A stretch of DNA of 18,930 nt from Salmonirosea sp038204185 (lineage in GTDB: Bacteria; Bacteroidota; Bacteroidia; Cytophagales; Spirosomataceae), in assembly GCA_038204185.1 (NCBI GenBank), contig JBBRDE010000085.1, positions 1 to 18,930 on the forward strand, read 5' to 3'. Positions 16,563 to 18,930 of the stretch are shown one piece after another. The translations under genes were made by a program, and so were the position numbers. How positions within the stretch are numbered: the first letter of the stretch is position 1; every line of letters begins with the position of its first letter. Below the pieces are notes generated by a model. That model had not been told where the DNA came from. It searched no databases and worked only from the letters and a program-made list of their open reading frames with translations.

Positions 16563-17609
16563 CTACTCCACTACTTCATAAATCAGTACTGAATTTGCTT
16601 TATTTTTTAGTTCCACCGTACCGATTTCCGCACAAATAAATGATTCTTTCACCACTTCATAGGCTTCTTTGCTAATGACGATCTGGCCCGGCTGAGCTAT
16701 CGCCTGGAAGCGTTGCGCCATATTGACCGTATCGCCAATCACGGTATAATCCAGGCGCCGCAGCTTGGCCGAACCGATGTTGCCACTAATCATCTCGCCC
16801 GAATTGATGCCGATGGCGACTTTGGGCAAATAAGTGAATTCATCGCTGATTTCTTCCTTGATGGCATTGATTTTGGCCCGCACCGCCAGTGAGGCCTCGA
16901 TAGCCCGGTCAAGCTGGTAGTCCTCCCGGAAAACAGCCATGACGGCGTCGCCCATGAACTTGTCCACGTAACCGCCCTGGGCTATGATTTCTTCCACCAT
17001 CACATCGAAGTACTTGTTGATGAGCCGGACCACCACATCGGGGGGTACCTTCTCCGAGATAGCCGTAAAGCCACAAATGTCAATGAAGACTACGGTGGCT
17101 TCGACGATTTCGTTGGCCGTGATCACATTCTCGTATTCGCTGCCCGTCATAAAGTCCAGCACATTATGGTCCACGTACATTTTCAAAATATTGTTTTCCT
17201 TAATGGCCTGCACCGTTTTTTTCAACTGCTGAATGTGGTCGATGGTTTTTTCAATCGTCAAACCTAGATCATTGAAATCCACTGGTTTGCATACAAAATC
17301 AAATGCACCCCGGTTCATAGCCGTACGGATTTTATCCATATCGCCGTAAGCCGACACCATAACGGCTTTCAGCATAGGACTCAAATCACGCATCTTGAGT
17401 AGTAAGGTGAGCCCGTCCATTTTGGGCATATTAATATCCGTAAGCACGAGTTCGATTTCGGGATGGGCCCGGAGTTTTACCAGGGCTTCTTCTCCATCGA
17501 AAGCAAATTCAAACTCGTATTTCTGTTCCCGGATCTCCCGCCTGAACTTCTGTTTGATCAATGATTGCAGGTCTGTCTCGTCATCCACAACCAGAATTTT
17601 AGTGGTCAT
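16563..17609 (-). CDS. Response regulator with class III adenylate cyclase output domain
   Basis: This 348-residue protein makes a second messenger, most likely cAMP from ATP, under control of phosphorylation. The receiver domain (about 3-125) has acidic pocket Asp9/Asp10, phospho-acceptor Asp58 in LTDINMPKMDG, Ser86 and Lys108 (CKPVD). A helical linker (about 120-150) leads to the cyclase domain (about 168-348). Metal-binding Asp177 lies in FIDICGFT and Asp221 in FMGDAVMAVF. Lys217 (VDKFMG) and Thr289 (DYTVIGDTVN) form a purine-specifying pair of the Lys/Thr kind reported for cyanobacterial CyaC. Asn296 and Arg300 (NMAQRF) are the transition-state residues. All catalytic residues are present, so activity is expected. 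Its ATG overlaps the TGA of the upstream receiver gene by four bases (17606-17609), indicating translational coupling. Guanylate cyclase activity is less likely because of Lys217. Confidence 0.94.
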   Translation of the reverse strand: MTTKILVVDDETDLQSLIKQKFRREIREQKYEFEFAFDGEEALVKLRAHPEIELVLTDINMPKMDGLTLLLKMRDLSPMLKAVMVSAYGDMDKIRTAMNRGAFDFVCKPVDFNDLGLTIEKTIDHIQQLKKTVQAIKENNILKMYVDHNVLDFMTGSEYENVITANEIVEATVVFIDICGFTAISEKVPPDVVVRLINKYFDVMVEEIIAQGGYVDKFMGDAVMAVFREDYQLDRAIEASLAVRAKINAIKEEISDEFTYLPKVAIGINSGEMISGNIGSAKLRRLDYTVIGDTVNMAQRFQAIAQPGQIVISKEAYEVVKESFICAEIGTVELKNKANSVLIYEVVE

Positions 17610-17992
17610 AGGGTTTGAAGTTTTTCTTTGAGCTTTGTAAAATCCAGGGGCTTGGTCAGAAAGTCGTCGGCTCCGTTGCTGAGGGCCTGGTGATAATAAT
17701 CATCGTCGCTGTAGGCCGTTACCATCATTACCATAGGATGGGGCGATGGATGGTCAGCCCGGATGCGTTTCAGCAGTTCGATTCCGCTCATGCCCGGCAT
17801 ATTGATATCAGACAGAATGAGTACAACCTCCGAAGCGTGTGCTTCCATATAGTTTAGCGCCTCCTCACCCGAAAAAGCAAAGGTAAAGTCGATTTCGCCC
17901 TTGCGGATTTCTCGCCGGAAACGTTGTTCAAACAAGGGTTTTATGTCTATCTCATCATCTACGACCAGAATCTTCGTGTGTGCATTTTCCAT
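17606..17992 (-). CDS. Single-domain response regulator (CheY-like receiver)
   Basis: The 128-residue product is one receiver domain with no output domain. The acidic pair is Asp12/Asp13 (VVDDE), the phospho-acceptor Asp62 lies in LSDINMPGMSG, Thr92 in VTAYSD and Lys114 in TKPLD. It is closely similar to the receiver of the cyclase next door: both have an FRREIR segment near residue 25-30 followed by a charged loop and FAF-GEEAL, which suggests a local duplication. It starts 8 bp after the histidine kinase stop and overlaps the cyclase start by four bases. It could act as a phosphate sink or shuttle between the kinase and cyclase, or as a separate output by protein contact; the sequence does not decide. 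Confidence 0.94.
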   Translation of the reverse strand: MENAHTKILVVDDEIDIKPLFEQRFRREIRKGEIDFTFAFSGEEALNYMEAHASEVVLILSDINMPGMSGIELLKRIRADHPSPHPMVMMVTAYSDDDYYHQALSNGADDFLTKPLDFTKLKEKLQTL

Positions 17993-18000
17993 GTTTTCAG

Positions 18001-18930
18001 TTAGTTGGTTAATCCCTGAGGAATTCTGATGATAAATTCGGTAAAGGTACCCGCTTCGCTTTCCACCTCCATGGTACCCGCGTGGCCATTATAGACAATA
18101 TCGTAACTGAGCGAAAGCCCCAACCCGGTTCCCTGTCCCGTGGGTTTGGTCGTAAAAAAAGGCTCGAAAATTTTGGCCCGCACCGTATCCGGGATGCCCG
18201 TGCCATTGTCTTTTATTCTGATTTCGACCATTCCGTCGTCCACTCGGGTACTTAGCCATACCGTGGGGCGGTAGGTTTCGTCGGTAGATTTCGCTTTCTG
18301 GATGATGGCAAAAAAGGCGTTGTTAAAGATATTGAGCAACACCCGCCCAAAATCCTGGGGCGTTATTCTAGCCATCAGTTTCTCCGACTGAAAATCCTTT
18401 TCCATCGTGGCGTTAAATGTATTATCCTTGGCTCGCAGCCCCTGGTAGGCCAACCGCATGTACTCGTCAGCCAGGGCATTGATATCGACCGTTTCCTTCT
18501 CACCGGTACCCGACCGCGAATGCATGAGCATCCCCCTCACAATCGAGTCGGCCCGCTTGCCGTGATGCACCAACTTATGCATGTTGTCGGCCAGGTCGTG
18601 CAGGATTTCCCCGATCAATTTCTGATCCGGCTCCTCCTTTTCCCGCTCTTCCTTCAATTCCCCGATCAGTTCGTTGTTGACCTCGGCAAAGTTATTGACA
18701 AAATTGAGGGGATTCTGGATTTCGTGGGCAATTCCGGCGGTAAGTTCGCCCAGGGAGGCCATTTTTTCGGAATGAATAAGCTTTCTCTGGGTAAGTTTTA
18801 AGTTTTTGAGTGATTCGATCAAGTCATCCTGCAACTCCTGATTTTTCTTCAAAAACAACTCAATAATGAAATAGATGATCCCACAGATGAAGAAAAAATT
18901 GGCAAAATAAAAGGTAAGTACCACCTCCCG
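18001..18930 (-). CDS. Sensor histidine kinase, C-terminal part (N-terminal sensor outside window)
   Basis: The frame is open to the window's end, so the 5' part is missing; a GTG at 18924 is internal. The visible part of about 309 residues begins with a membrane segment (FYFANFFFICGIIYFIIELFL), followed by a charged coiled linker. The dimerisation H-box is EKMASLGELTAGIAHEIQNPL, with the phospho-accepting His encoded at 18724-18726. The ATPase domain has the N-box LLNIFNNAFFAI, G1 DNGTGIPD, the F-box FEPFFTTKPTG and G2 GTGLGLSLSYD. All catalytic boxes are intact. No receiver domain is fused at its C-terminus, unlike many hybrid kinases of the phylum; instead a receiver gene starts 8 bp downstream. 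It is the probable phosphodonor for that receiver and the receiver-cyclase. The input signal cannot be inferred because the sensor domain is not in view. Confidence 0.95.
   Translation of the reverse strand, partial: REVVLTFYFANFFFICGIIYFIIELFLKKNQELQDDLIESLKNLKLTQRKLIHSEKMASLGELTAGIAHEIQNPLNFVNNFAEVNNELIGELKEEREKEEPDQKLIGEILHDLADNMHKLVHHGKRADSIVRGMLMHSRSGTGEKETVDINALADEYMRLAYQGLRAKDNTFNATMEKDFQSEKLMARITPQDFGRVLLNIFNNAFFAIIQKAKSTDETYRPTVWLSTRVDDGMVEIRIKDNGTGIPDTVRAKIFEPFFTTKPTGQGTGLGLSLSYDIVYNGHAGTMEVESEAGTFTEFIIRIPQGLTN

Overview
The window looks like chromosomal DNA from a member of the Bacteroidota, most likely an aerobic Cytophagales (Spirosomataceae-like) bacterium. The reasons are the SusC/SusD pairs, sulfatases with Sec signals, gene starts with A-rich leaders in place of Shine-Dalgarno sites, a TTG/TAnnTTTG-like promoter, and a two-component kinase with the HEIQNPLNFVNNF H-box common in this phylum. 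The taxonomic placement is inferred from protein style only. No tRNA, rRNA, CRISPR array or insertion sequence was seen.

Left part (about 1-11250, all on +): a carbohydrate-uptake and desulfation locus. It opens with the C-terminal part of a SusD-like lipoprotein, followed by a type I sulfatase (CTPTR active-site motif). A second, complete module follows: SusC-like TonB-dependent transporter, SusD-like lipoprotein and a second, divergent sulfatase (CGPSR motif). A large lipoprotein of the planctomycete type (PSCyt1-DUF1549-DUF1553, with two CxxCH haem motifs) ends the run. The set reads as a polysaccharide-utilisation-like locus for a sulfated glycan: SusD/SusC bind and import oligosaccharides while secreted sulfatases remove sulfate. 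No glycoside hydrolase or polysaccharide lyase lies inside the window, so the glycan cannot be named. The DUF1501 gene that usually accompanies DUF1553 proteins is not next to it.

Middle part (about 11360-16400): a secreted DsrE-family protein (-), a cytosolic cellobiose/mannobiose 2-epimerase-like enzyme (+), then two minus-strand genes, a DPP-IV-type S9 peptidase followed 24 bp later by a secreted protein of unknown function. The convergent epimerase/unknown-protein boundary carries an unusual inverted repeat built from GTGGATA/GATAGTGG units that contains the stop codons of both genes.

Right part (about 16560-18930, all on -): a compact signalling operon, transcribed histidine kinase (5' end outside the window) -> single-domain receiver -> receiver fused to a class III adenylate cyclase. 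Spacings are 8 bp and a 4-base ATGA overlap. The cyclase has the full catalytic residue set and a Lys/Thr adenine-specifying pair, suggesting phosphorelay-controlled cAMP synthesis analogous to cyanobacterial CyaC but split into separate proteins.

Across the whole window the palindrome GGTACC is clearly more frequent than expected, in genes on both strands and in all three codon phases.
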